DNA from: Seminavis robusta
Lineage: Eukaryota; Bacillariophyta; Bacillariophyceae; Naviculales; Naviculaceae
DNA: 64,000 bases
Direction: 5' to 3'
Assembly: GCA_903772945.1 (NCBI GenBank)
Contig: CAICTM010000040.1
Span: 1-64,000 of the forward strand
Position numbers and translations under genes: made by a program. This document shows, in pieces, positions 9,679-20,500 of this stretch (its first letter is position 1; each line of letters opens with the position of its first letter). The notes below the pieces were generated by a model. That model saw only the letters and a program-made list of their open reading frames with translations, had not been told where the DNA came from and made no database searches.

Positions 9679-10735
9679 ATGGAAATGAGCAACGAGACAA
9701 GCGGTGATAGTAACATGAGCAACATTGGCATGTCTGGTATGGGGGGCACAATGTCTGATGAAGCCATCATTGCCCAGCTGGAGGCGGACATGACACCCGA
9801 GATGAAACACTGGGCGGAAGAGGTGCCATGGTTTTACAGAACCATGCCTGGCAGAACTGTAGGTTTTTGCTAAATGGATGACCAGCTACTGGTCTTGACA
9901 CTGTATATTATGTTGTCTCGTTCATTCCTTCTGCTTCATGAACGAATTTTCTTTGGTGTAGGGCAACTTTGTGGGCCATGCCATTCCAGCCAGTTTCTTC
10001 CTGGGGTTTTCCGTGTTTATTCTCTTGTTGTCTCTGAAACGAGCCAGAGCTCTGGGCCAACAATCCTTTTCCCAAGTTCACATTCCCGAATGTAATCCTC
10101 TCGTTTTGGGTCGTTTGGGGATTGGTGGTATGATTGTCACTGTCATTGGAATCACGGAGGAAATGAGCAGTGCCTATCTGGCCTTTGGGAATCCCTTGCA
10201 ACAATTGGCCCACTTGACACTCTACTTTTCCTTCTTTTTAGTGTGTCTCTGTGCCTTTTTGGAAACCAAAGGAAGATTGCCACCCGACACCCATCGAGCG
10301 GCCTTGATCATGGCTTTTGTTTCGTCATATCTCATGTGGCATTCCCACGGTACCATGAAAAAGTTAATGGCCGATCAAATCATGCACATTCTACTGTCGT
10401 ACATCAATTTGAGCAATGCCGCCATTGTGGCCTATTCCATGCGATTTACGGATTCCACCATGGCTTTCATTGGTGGATATGCCCTACTTGTGCTGCAGTC
10501 CTTTTGGTTGTTTACTGCCGGATTGTACGAGTCCTGTTTCAATCTTCCCATGCATGAGATTGCCACCTACTTGGCAGTTGAGAGTCTGTTGGTTTTCATG
10601 GTGATTGTTGTGGTATTTGCCATGTTTGGACCTGAACAATCCATGCAAGACAATCCCAGCTATCGAGGTGACTTTGCTCCACTCAGGGTCCGTGACGATG
10701 ATCCTGATGATCATGAGCTGTATGACGTTTCTTAA
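9679..10735 (+). CDS. TMEM45/DUF716-like membrane protein, copy 2
   Basis: This is the paralogue of the preceding gene, with the same exon structure: exon 1 9679-9858 (donor ACT|GTAGGT), exon 2 9962-10735 (acceptor GTAG|GGC), phase 0, about 317 residues. ATG at 9679 aligns with the start of copy 1 (M-E-M-S-N-E-T against M-N-M-E-M-G-T-N-E-T); an upstream in-frame ATG at 9631 falls in sequence homologous to the non-coding 5' flank of copy 1. The N-terminal region has an insertion rich in G, M and S relative to copy 1. The membrane core is nearly identical. Most differences are conservative, so both copies look functional. Confidence 0.8.
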
Positions 10736-11398
10736 TATGGTTACGTTCCCAATGCATGGCTCACCAGCGATGACAATGACATCCATGGTGATGATATAGC
10801 TAGTTGCAGCATGAAAGCAACAGAGGCAAAAGCGGGGTTGGCGGAAGTGAGATGCAAGGTGGCGCTTAATCAATCAATTTTGCAAGAACAATCAATTTCA
10901 TAAGAAAACATAGAACGACAACAATGAGCAACAATGTATTATAGATGCATTGTACCGCGTCGGCAGACTTCGATGCCATGTTGAAATGGAGGTTCTGTCA
11001 CTCCGGTTGGCAAGGAAAGTCAGGTTGGTTACGAGACGATTGCTGGTACCGTAGGTCGACGCACGGTGTATCGGTACTAGTAGCAGGAGTGGCGTCCAGG
11101 CTCGCCACCTACCGACCGGTACCACCGTACCTTGCCGCGAGCTATCTAGCTGTAAATCGAATCGGGGAACGGATTGTGGGAGCTGCAACGACAACTGCAA
11201 AATAGACCCTTAGTTTTTAAAATACTCCATCAAGATTGCCGGGCCCAAGTGGATTGGCACGGTTTATTTTGCTTCGACGGCATGGAATGCTCGAATAGAC
11301 GCATCTGAGCGACGATAGTGGATTGTTTGCAATGCCTTGACACAAATTCATTTCTTTGGTTCATTTTTGCAATCTAAGCCTTAGCACAAAGCTTCTTT
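10736..11398. other. spacer, no gene seen
   Basis: The first 200 bases are the duplicated 3' flank of the TMEM45-like genes; the rest carries GGTACC/CCGGTACC motifs around 11040-11130 and no supported coding frame. Confidence 0.4.
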
Positions 11399-11987
11399 TT
11401 ACATGGCATATGCTCCTCCCAGACTCTTTCCCTGTGGTGCCTTGTCGACGGTTCCACCGGCTGCCTTGACCCGCCTGCAAGCTTCACCTCGGGCTGTTCC
11501 GGATTGACCGTATTTGCAAAGAGCTTCGTCCGCCGAAAGTTTAGGAATGCACTTGGGGTCGCGCTTGGGATCACAGTTTTTGGTGTCGGCTTCAATCTAT
11601 AGAAACACATGAATGATGCCAAGTGCAGAGCAAGCAGGGCGCACAGAGTGAGATCATGACGTCTTTTTCTTTCAAAGAATAAAAATTCATGAACAATACT
11701 TGGCAATGTTGCCAACTCGGTCATAGTGTACATACCTGTGAATTAGCAAAGGAATCCATATCGAGCGCGTTGGCTGCAACGGCTGGCGTCAGAGTCAATG
11801 CGGCTAGGAAGGCCGAGTTCAGAACTTGTCTCCTTGAACTGATGATTCCATCGTCGTTGGATTGGGATGCCAAGGCTGTTGAGGAGGAGACGGGACTTTG
11901 GGGCGAGGGAGTCACCACGAATCCTTGACACACACACGCGCTCATCAAGGCCACAACGGCAACTGTACGACGAAAGACGGTTGGCAT
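11399..11987 (-). CDS. small plastid lumen-targeted protein, two exons
   Basis: The family is not recognised, but targeting is clear. Exon 1 is 11736-11987, exon 2 is 11399-11596, with a 139-nt GT-AG intron in phase 0; together they encode 149 residues. The N-terminus has a signal peptide ending C-Q-G-F, matching the A-x-A-F-type motif with Phe after the cleavage site seen in proteins of red-lineage complex plastids. A second signal follows: S-S-R-R-Q-V-L-N, a hydrophobic stretch and A-V-A-A-N-A, a twin-arginine thylakoid lumen signal. The mature protein of about 75 residues has four Cys and many Lys and Arg, with motifs C-K-Y-G-Q-S-G and E-A-C-R-R-V-K-A-A-G-G. A lumenal, possibly photosystem-associated role is inference. 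Confidence 0.8.
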
Positions 11988-13045
11988 TTTAGAAAATTGA
12001 ATTTGTGGCGCTTCGGATGGTTCAATCTGTTGTCAGTTGATTTTCAGCTAAAAGAACTGAATATTGTGAAGAATACGAATGGAGCGGGAAGAATTGTTTT
12101 GCTTTACTACAGTATGCTTCCGCTTGCTGATGACAATGAAATGAATCATTGGAGGCTTCGGCTGATGTACCATCGATGAATCATCGTCAACACAGGAGAG
12201 GGCTTCTGATGATGGATTTGGCTTTGCTTGGCACCAAAGATATTTTCGCCACGAACGTGATTTAGGGTTGGGGTTGATCCAAGTTATTGCTTGGGTCGCG
12301 GCTCGGAGCTCCACGCTTCGTGGCACACAACGGCACCAAGATCATGCAATGTTGGAAGCGGTACGGGAGCCCTCCCACACCTGGTCCTGCCAGTCCAACT
12401 TCCTGGTTCAGCTCTACAGCCGCTGGTCTACATCTCCGCTCTGCAGCGCTTTCTCAGCCTTGCTCAATTGTTGGATGCCTGCAGCCATCATGAAGCAATC
12501 ATTTTTACCTCTCTGATGATTGTAGCGGCAATGTTCTTGCATGAATGTTGTACTTGAAGCAGCTATGGTGGTACTACGATAAGCAAGGGCAAGCCATCGT
12601 CCACTGAGCCTTGTTACAGTTGCAGGGATACGGTAGCCCACTCCATATGGACCTTCCAAACAAAGATATCTAATAGCAGTATGCCAGGCACCAACAAGCC
12701 ACAGCTTTTGGTTGAATCCACACCCACACCCCTCCATGCACGCAGCATGAAGCTTGCTGCCATGCCTTAAAAGAACACACACCATCTCCTTATCCAGAGC
12801 CACTCTCTCGTCACTGGGCACTTGTGTGAAATGCTGAAAGACAGTTTTCGCCTCTGCTGCGTCGTTTTGCACAGTGCCGATTGGGGTTATGTCTGACTAT
12901 CTTTTAACTACACGTATGACTGTACAAGGCCCGGTTCCACAAGAGATGCCAATGTCTTTTTAATTTAAGCACCGTCTCCTTGAGTTGTCTGCAAGAAAAA
13001 CTAAAATCACCAAAGATATCATCCAGGCCAGTCTTCTTCCTCCTA
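11988..13045. other. spacer with one doubtful frame
   Basis: The minus-strand frame 12414-12872 (152 residues) is open but has no signal peptide, domain or convincing context. I do not call it a gene, though an untranslated or degenerate exon cannot be excluded. Confidence 0.3.
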
Positions 13046-14638
13046 TTATTCTGGACATCCATTCTCCCGAGCCCACTGTAAAATTTCCTCATGGCCACTC
13101 TCTTTAGCAGCACGACATGTCCTTCCATCCCAAGGGCATCCATTCTCGTGAGCATACTTCAGAGTTTCAAGTTGTCCCCATCCTGCAGCAATAGAGCATG
13201 TATTTGCATCCCATGGACATCCATTCTCGTGAGCGTACTTCAGAATCTCCAATCTACCCATTTCTGCTGCTTTTTCACAGGTCTCTTCATTCCAGGGACA
13301 GCCATTCTCATGTGCATAAATCAGAATTTCCATTTCACCCCACCATGCAGCAGTACTGCACGTTGTTTCGTCCCATGGACACTCGTTTTCCTTCAACCAT
13401 TTCAAAATCTCCAGACGACCACCCTTGGCAGCCCCATTTGTGCTGGTGTTTGATGGGCATCCGTTTTCAATAGCCCACTCTAAAACTTCCAAGTGACCCC
13501 TATATGCAGCATACCAGCATGTCCAATCATCCCAGGGACAGCCATTTTCACGAGCCCATTTTAGAATTTCCAAATGGCCACCAACCGCAGCACCATCACA
13601 TGTTTGTGAATCCCAGGGGCATCCATGCTCACGAGCCCATTTAAGAATGTCCAAATGACCACCATTAGCAGCACCAGCGCATGTCCAAACATTTAGAGGG
13701 CATCCATTCTCGTGAGCCCACTGGAGCATGTCCAAATGGCCACAGGCCGCAGCATTGCTGCATGTTGATGCATCCCAGGGACATCCATTCTCACAAGCCC
13801 ATTTAAGAATGCAAAAATGACCACCTCTGGCAGCAGCACTGCATGTTGACGTGTCCCAAGGGCAGTCCTTCTCATGAGCCCATTTGAGAATGTGCAAGTG
13901 ACCGCCTTCTGCCGCTCCATGGCATGTAAACCTATCCCAGGGACATCCTTTCTCGCGAGCCCATTTGAGAATGTGCAAGTGACCGCCTTCTGCCGCCCTC
14001 CTGCACGTGGCTTCATCCCATGGACATCCATTCTCTTTAGCATATTTCAAGCTTTCAAAATGCCCGGATTCAGCAGCCCCTTCACAGGTTCCTTTGTTCC
14101 AGGGACAACCGTTCTCATGAGCATACTTTAGAACATCCAAATGGCCATTTCTGGCAGCAACATGGCATGTGCTTTCATCCCAAGGGCATCCATTCTCATG
14201 AGCCCACTTGATCAGCTCCAAATGCCCACCTTCTGCAGCACTGCATGTAGCTGATTCCCATGGATACCCTTCACTCCGGGCCCATTGAATGCCAGGAAGA
14301 TGTCCATATCGTGCAAAAGTAGAGCAAACATTGCTATCATAACGGTTGTTTCGTTTGTGGCAATGCCAAAACTTGGCACATGCCAACGACCTGAAAACAA
14401 TGATGTAGTATGTATCCGTGATGGTTGCAGAGCGCTTACTACCTTGCTCATCATCTACTTTTGGAGGATTCTTTATAGAATCTCCATACAGCTTATAGAG
14501 CTGATTCAGTTTCTTGCTGGTGGCTCCTACAAAGGCATAGTGTCCCCTTCCCAGAAAGGGAAAGATGCTGTTGACCCAAACATCAGTTTGTTCCAAGATC
14601 AAGATCAAGGGAGGTTCCAATGAGGCTGGATTTGCCAT
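13046..14638 (-). CDS. ankyrin-like 27-residue repeat protein
   Basis: This intronless gene encodes 530 residues. Residues 10-60 resemble the short F-box-like head found on this class of repeat proteins (F-P-F-L-G-R-G-H-Y-A-F-V). From about residue 110 there are 16 tandem units of 27 residues (one of 26, the last truncated), with consensus G-G-H-L-E-I-L-K-W-A-x-E-N-G-C-P-W-D-x-x-T-C-x-x-A-A. These are shorter than the canonical 33-residue ankyrin repeat, though the G-H-L and A-A positions correspond to it. Two Cys per unit are nearly invariant. Such proteins form protein-binding scaffolds; the partner is unknown. The gene ends directly after a partial repeat (G-C-P-E), which may mark a natural end or a truncation. 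Confidence 0.85.
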   Translation of the reverse strand: MANPASLEPPLILILEQTDVWVNSIFPFLGRGHYAFVGATSKKLNQLYKLYGDSIKNPPKVDDEQGSKRSATITDTYYIIVFRSLACAKFWHCHKRNNRYDSNVCSTFARYGHLPGIQWARSEGYPWESATCSAAEGGHLELIKWAHENGCPWDESTCHVAARNGHLDVLKYAHENGCPWNKGTCEGAAESGHFESLKYAKENGCPWDEATCRRAAEGGHLHILKWAREKGCPWDRFTCHGAAEGGHLHILKWAHEKDCPWDTSTCSAAARGGHFCILKWACENGCPWDASTCSNAAACGHLDMLQWAHENGCPLNVWTCAGAANGGHLDILKWAREHGCPWDSQTCDGAAVGGHLEILKWARENGCPWDDWTCWYAAYRGHLEVLEWAIENGCPSNTSTNGAAKGGRLEILKWLKENECPWDETTCSTAAWWGEMEILIYAHENGCPWNEETCEKAAEMGRLEILKYAHENGCPWDANTCSIAAGWGQLETLKYAHENGCPWDGRTCRAAKESGHEEILQWARENGCPE

Positions 14639-15605
14639 GGCTTGCCGACAAACTTTGTTGTTCTTGTTCTTGTTGCTGTTTTTATGAATCGAATCAAATC
14701 AAATCCAAAGAAGCAATCGGCCACCAATCTGGCTGGTGTCTGTCAATCAAATCAATGGCTTGTCAATCTACCGTCTACCGTACCACAGTGCAGTAGCTAC
14801 AGTAGTAGCAAGCCTACGGTAGCTAGCAAACGTGCCGTCTCCACCGTGGAAGGAAAGCGAAGTGCACCAACGGGAAGGAAGACAGTTTTCGGAGGGGACC
14901 AGTAGCTAACGGTTTCGCTATCGGTACCAGTCGTCGTGGGCCGAATTCGATGATGGCCACCATGGTAGCCAATCAATCTGCTGGCTGTCAAATTTTAAAA
15001 TAAATGCCCGTTCTCCACCCGGTTAGACTATTAGACTAGGGTGTATCGGTTCCGGTGCCGTACGTAACGCTTCGGTATTTCGTCTCCCGGAGACGATTTG
15101 CTTTTAGGGGTAAGGGTACTTTTGGGGAGTGGAGGTTTGAATTATACCCCGCGTGCATTACTTAGAGGCCTCTGTAGAAGTCTACGTATTCGACTAGTAT
15201 TGTATTGACGGGATACAGTCAACGCATGTACATGCACATGAAAGTCGCCTTGCGTTCTTCACATGTTTTGCATGAATGACGAGGGAGCAGTTTCGAGGCT
15301 CGGGGCGAAGCTGAAAGGGATGAGCGCGCGGAGCGCGCGAATACTGTTTCAATAAAGGGAGTTAGGTGTTGGTAATAAAAGATTTATGGAAACGGAGACG
15401 ACCCAGGGGGCATATGAATGCATAGTTGTGGTGGTGCGAGGAGGAATTCGATGGGTGCTGTTGCACCGTGGAACGTGGAAGCAAATCGGAGTGCAGCTTT
15501 GAGGTAGACGCGGTAAACACTGACTTTAACCCTATACTTACCGCAACTACGTTTTCAAAGCTGCCTACCAACGCGCAACCACACAACTTGTCTGTTGCAG
15601 GCACA
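14639..15605. other. spacer, no gene seen
   Basis: Contains dense GGTAGCTA, CTACCGTACC and TCGGTACC motifs at 14770-14950, a CG-rich near-palindrome GAGCGCGCGGAGCGCGCGAA at about 15324, and an in-frame but probably untranslated 60-codon upstream extension (15426-15605) of the next gene. Confidence 0.4.
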
Positions 15606-16865
15606 ATGGCGGAGACTTCCACTGCTGTCGTTGGTAAGGATGATGATGAGGATGACGCTGTTGATGCTACAACACCCACAGAATCTGTCAAGGGCGTGAT
15701 TGTGCGACGCAGTTGTCTGGGCAAAAAGCTGTCATTTGCGGATCTTCGAACCGAGAACGGTGCGATTGTCAAGGTGGCCTTTCGTCGCTCCACTGGTTGG
15801 CAAGAAGATGTATCGGCACGTCCATTTCCCGTCAAGACATCGGAACTTCCCTATGGAGCTCTGGTTTCAATGACACTACAAAAGACGAGTGGAAATGTGA
15901 TTGCGTGGGAATTGCTGCAAGATCCGAAACAAACGGCCGAAGATAAAGCGACCAGTACGGGTATTAACTACTCGACCTATTTGCGGGAACGAGGCAATCT
16001 GTTTACCAATACCACCAAGGGTCAGTACATTCATAGTGGCGTAGAACCTCCAAAGAAGAAACGAAGCAGACCTACTACTACTGTTACATCTACAGAGAAT
16101 GACGACTTGTCCAGCCAACCCGGTGGCCACGGGGACAAACAAGCCAAGGTCATGCGCACGCGGTTGTTTGCGCAATGGTTACTCGATGTCTTTGGAAAAG
16201 ACTTGTTAGCGCAAGGATCGGGGGTCTTGGATGTGGCAGGTGGCAAAGGACAACTGTCTATTGAATTGGCATGTCAACACATACCATGCACCGTCATTGA
16301 TCCATTGATTCGAAAAAAACAGTCTACTACTATTAGTAGCGATAGTAATAATGGATTTCCCGTCAAGCGAGATGCCAAACGAGTTCGCAAAGCCGGTGGA
16401 CCCATGCCACGACATTTGCCAGCCTTTTTCAATCAAGAGGAATTCGTACAGCAATATGGAAAACGAAAGAAGAATCAACAGATACAACCCAAGTCAAGCT
16501 CCACCACCACAAACTCGCAAGAAGTGTCCACGGAACCATCACATGACATTAACCCACAACAACTCAATGATGACGATGACGATGACGACAATTACTTGAT
16601 TGAAAATTGCAGTTGCTTGGTGGGACTGCATCCGGATCAAACCACTCAAGACATTGTCGAAATGGCATTGCGCTTTCAAAAACCAGTTGCCATGGTACCC
16701 TGTTGTGTCTTTCCATCATTCTTTCCCATTCGGACGTTGCACAATGGAACGAATGTCAATACGCATGAACAGTTTTGTGAATTTTTAACACAACAAGATC
16801 CATCCTTGCAATGTGCCACGTTGCCCTTTCAAGGACGAAATGTCGTCCTGTATCGAACGAGCTAG
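15606..16865 (+). CDS. methyltransferase-like protein with N-terminal OB-fold-like domain
   Basis: From the ATG at 15606 the protein has 419 residues. An N-terminal segment (V-K-G-V-I-V-R-R-S-C-L-G-K-K-L-S-F-A-D-L) resembles the beta strands of the OB-fold found in tRNA-binding proteins. A Lys/Arg-rich linker follows (P-P-K-K-K-R-S-R). Residue 207 starts V-L-D-V-A-G-G-K-G-Q, a good S-adenosylmethionine-binding motif I. Further on are C-S-C-L-V-G-L-H-P-D and a P-C-C pair (Cys 366-367), an arrangement seen in SAM-dependent enzymes such as the TRM13 and METTL25-like groups. Asp, Gln and Ser low-complexity stretches interrupt the domain. RNA modification is inferred, not shown. The frame opens further upstream, but that part looks like leader sequence. 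Confidence 0.72.
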   Translation: MAETSTAVVGKDDDEDDAVDATTPTESVKGVIVRRSCLGKKLSFADLRTENGAIVKVAFRRSTGWQEDVSARPFPVKTSELPYGALVSMTLQKTSGNVIAWELLQDPKQTAEDKATSTGINYSTYLRERGNLFTNTTKGQYIHSGVEPPKKKRSRPTTTVTSTENDDLSSQPGGHGDKQAKVMRTRLFAQWLLDVFGKDLLAQGSGVLDVAGGKGQLSIELACQHIPCTVIDPLIRKKQSTTISSDSNNGFPVKRDAKRVRKAGGPMPRHLPAFFNQEEFVQQYGKRKKNQQIQPKSSSTTTNSQEVSTEPSHDINPQQLNDDDDDDDNYLIENCSCLVGLHPDQTTQDIVEMALRFQKPVAMVPCCVFPSFFPIRTLHNGTNVNTHEQFCEFLTQQDPSLQCATLPFQGRNVVLYRTS

Positions 16866-16962
16866 TGCATCATGTACGACTGCGACAAACACATGGTGAT
16901 TAGTGGTGAAGCAAAAAGTTAGAAATGTGGTCCTGTATCGAACGAGCTAGTGCATCATGTAC
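16837..16962. repeat. 41-nt direct repeat across the stop codon
   Basis: The last codons, stop and first downstream bases of the methyltransferase-like gene (16837-16877) recur at 16922-16962 with one mismatch. The copies begin GAAATGTCGTCC and GAAATGTGGTCC and both end CATCATGTAC. Centre-to-centre offset is 85 nt. Confidence 0.85.
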
Positions 16963-17552
16963 TACGACTTTTGCGTCGGGAAGAAGTTGTGATTGGATCA
17001 AGGTTGGCTTGGCTGGAAGGGACATGTGATTGCAGTGCCTTGTCCGTCAAGGGTGTGGAGCATAGCAAGGGCTGTTTTGCTTCTTCGTCTGTCCCTACAA
17101 TGGTATCAATCAAGAAAATGGGCTCATCGCAACGGGAGCTTTGTAGCAGAGCAGATGCTTCGCTATGCATTGGTTTGCTTTGCATGTGATATGACAAACT
17201 GATGTTCGACAATGTACGTAGGTTCGTAGATTAGAAGAATTCAATCATTATACTAGATTGGCCTGGCCGTGCCATACAACAGCTCGAGATGTTGATCGGC
17301 TACCAGTAACTAGCGAACGAAACCAACTGGCCTTTCTTCTAGTTAGAATGATGATACATTGGTTGTTGGATCTGCCCTAATAGAATGCATGTCGACCGTA
17401 TGTGCCAGAGAACGCGAACCCATGGTGCCGAAGCCATTCGACGAAAGTAAAATGTAACGGGGGTTTAGAGTACGGTAGTTAGAGCTTTTATGCGGGAAGA
17501 TTATTATTACTACAGAGAGAACTGCTGACAGTCTACAAGTATTATTCACTAG
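16963..17552. other. spacer, no gene seen
   Basis: Lies between convergent genes. Only short frames without motifs are present. Confidence 0.4.
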
Positions 17553-20500
17553 CTATGGGTCTGGTAGATCAAGGTCTTGACGATGTGTACTTTGCGTAAT
17601 ACGGCTGAGAAACGAATTCGACCTTGAATCGGCAAGGTCAACCGGCTCGGGAAGGCCCCCCAAGATGTCACGCACTTCTTTTGCCCGTGCATTCAGGCCA
17701 TCTGCGTCTGGGCGGTAGCCATGGTGTGATGGGCTTCTTGAAATGGTGTTCATGCCGTAGCCATGATGTAATGGGCTTGTTGAAATGGCAGTGTTGTTCA
17801 TGACAAGTGCTCTTGGTGAATGAAGACGAAGGCTGGCGGGTGTACTCGCGGCGCGCTGCATGTGGGCGACGCTTGGGGATCGAAGTGCACCGATGCTGCT
17901 TGGGGAAGTCAAGTTGGAGAATCGAGGGCTTCTTGGCGACAGTATTGCTCCGTTTTCTTTGCTAGATAAGGGTGTCCCCAAGCCTCGTCTTAGCGCATTT
18001 GTGTGGCTTCTAATGATGCTTCGTTCGGCGGCTTCCTTGACTGATACACCTTCTTGCGTGCCTATTCTTGCTTGCTCTTCAAGCTGCTTGACGAGTGGGT
18101 ACGGTAGCAATGGGTTAGAAGTAATTGCAGAAATGTCTGAAATGGTTTGTTGCGCAGACGAGGAAACGCTCAACAGCTTGCCCAAGTCGGAGACTAGGGC
18201 AGCAGGAGCTGAAGTCTTATCATCTTTTTTGGATTCCATAGGAGGCGGAGGCGAGTTTTCGTTGATTGGTGCTGGTGGTAGTGCAGGAGCAGGTGCCGGC
18301 CCAGGTCCAGGTGCCGCCTTGGGTGTCACCGCCTTGGGTGTCACCGCCTTGGGTGTGCCAGATTTCGCAACAGGTTTCACAGCAACAGGAGCTTTGGGGC
18401 TCTTGTTGGAATCGGCTGGATTCTTTGCTTGGTCTTTCCTTCTGCCCTTGAGATTGAAGCTAAGGCTGTTGACCCAACTTGAGGCTTGCGCGCCAATTGA
18501 GGCCTTGTGGTTTGTTCCCTTAACCTTCTTGGATTCCTTGTTGGGACTTCGTAGCTCTTTCTTCTCAAGTCGTCTCCCCGGGTCCGTTTTCCCCCGAGCC
18601 TTCGTCTTGCCTTGAGATTTTGCAGCAGCGGAGGCTTTGTTGTTTCCATGTTTCGCGAGAGTGGTCTCTTTTTTGGTTTGCGCGGCTTGCTTCGGCTTTT
18701 TCTTTCCCGCCTTGGCCTTGCCTTTGCCTGGTGATTTCATGTTTTGGGCTGGCTTGTTGGTTTTGCTTCCTCCTGGTGGTGACTTCATGGGAGTACTAGT
18801 GCCGGTAGTTTTGTTGGCTGGGCTCGGCGAAGCATGAGTTTGCTTCATGGGGCTAGCTTTGGTCGGGGAAGCCATGTTGGGTCTTACGGTCTCCATGGCA
18901 GTGACCTCAACTGTATCTTGTGTCAACTGCAATGCCATCTGAAGAGACGATTGTCTCTTCATAGGAATTCCCTCCGGAATCGCATTCTCTGCAATGTTCT
19001 CTTGCACCTCATCAGATTTGCCGTGTGATGCAGATTGAAGTGGCGACGGCTTGCCAGGCTTGGTTTGCGGTGGCAGTGTATTTCTTCGATGTTGATGTTT
19101 CTTGCTGTTGGGTGATGGCGAAGAAACCGGACCCTGTTCAGAAGTAGGACCTGGGGCACGTTTCTTTGGCGACGGGGTTCTTACACCACGCGCTTTGTTT
19201 TCGTCTCTCGATTTCTTCAAGGACGCCTGTGAAGACCGAACAAAAGGTTTAGCTTTCTGCTCCTCTCTCGTCTTTTTCAAACACGCCTGTAGAGACGAGT
19301 GTAGACTCTTTGGAACAACACTGTTGTTACTCGCCTTGTTTGCTGCGCTGTTGCTTCCTTGTTTCTCATCTGAAGTCTTCCCATTCGTTTTCGACTTCAC
19401 GGCCGACTTCGCGGCATCTGAAGCAGCCTTACCGTCTGACGTTTCCCCGCCAGTTTCCTTCTTTTGGAAGATGCCCAGAATGCTTTTTCGCTTCGATCTG
19501 CCCTTTTTTGAGCTGCTCCCGGACAATATGGATGAAAGAGAGTTGCTAGCAACGGATCCTGTGTCCTTTGCATCTTCGATTTCACGTAATCGTGCCGATT
19601 TGGATTTTGCAGCCGGACTGGCTGGGGGCATTGGAACCACAGCAACTTGCGGACTTGATGATGTTGTGATCTTGATGTCGACTGCTGTCCGGGCTTGGCC
19701 TGATTTGCCTGTCGGGCTGGTTTTGGCTGTTCGCGGAGACGTCGGAATAGCAGCCACTCCCTGAAAGATATCGCTACCCACAGTAACCAATTCATTGATA
19801 CCGCTGGTATCAAGAGTACTGTTGTTAATGCCGTGAGGGCTATTCTGAAAGCTCATTTGGAAAGCGTCCGACGAAGCCCTGGCTTTGATGGCATCTTCCA
19901 TAGTATGCTGATGGATCGGAGAATATCGACTTCGCATCTCATTAAAATTGCTGGCATCGCTGCCTGGTGTGAACACTGTAAGTGGCTCTATGGCTTCTTC
20001 GTCGTCGTCGTCGTCGTCCATCACTGTGTAGCGATCATCGGCGTCGCCTTCGTCAGAGGAACCCATAGAATGAGACTGCAGCACTCTGACATCAAGATTC
20101 GGCTGTGTTGTTTCACGTGATGCTTCTGCGTTCTGCGCTCTAATGACATTCTCGATGGACTTCTTTTTCTTTTTGGCAGCAGCAGGAGGAGGAGGGGGTG
20201 GAGGTGGTTCATTGGCAGCAATTTTGCCGGGTGCATCGGCAAGGGGTGTCCTTTGCTGTTTGGGCTCTTCTTGTTGCTGGTTGTTGTTGTTATTGTCGTC
20301 GCCTTTGTCATCGTTGCCTCCTTTGTCACCTGTCGTTTCGTTGTCCGTCTTTGCTGGACCATTGTTGTGATTTTGACTGTTGGTATCACTGAGATCGCTC
20401 AACACGGGACCAATGATGCGAAGACGATTGGTGCTGGCATCATCATGGTCGCGATGGTGAGGCATTTTCTTCCCCCGGAGACGACGGAGGAAGCCGGGAC

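Larger units (their letters stand above)
8072..10930 (+). repeat. tandem segmental duplication of the TMEM45-like gene
   Basis: Two units about 1.5 kb apart cover the upstream GGCAAAGCCGCCAAC segment, both exons, the intron boundaries and the 3' flank. The 3' flanks share GATGACAATGACATCCATGG at about 9264 and 10771, and AGAACGACAACAATG at about 9380 and 10911. Exon 2 is highly similar in the two copies, the short intron and the first 30 codons less so, indicating a fairly recent direct duplication followed by divergence. Confidence 0.85.

Noticed and set aside
12414-12872. 152-codon frame on the minus strand as an independent gene
   Set aside because: No signal, domain or splice support; composition does not differ from the neighbouring spacer.
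15426-15605. Upstream extension of the methyltransferase-like gene
   Set aside because: The 60 codons before the ATG at 15606 have an unusual Cys/Trp/Glu-rich start and look like leader sequence; the Met at 15606 precedes acidic, typical N-terminal sequence.
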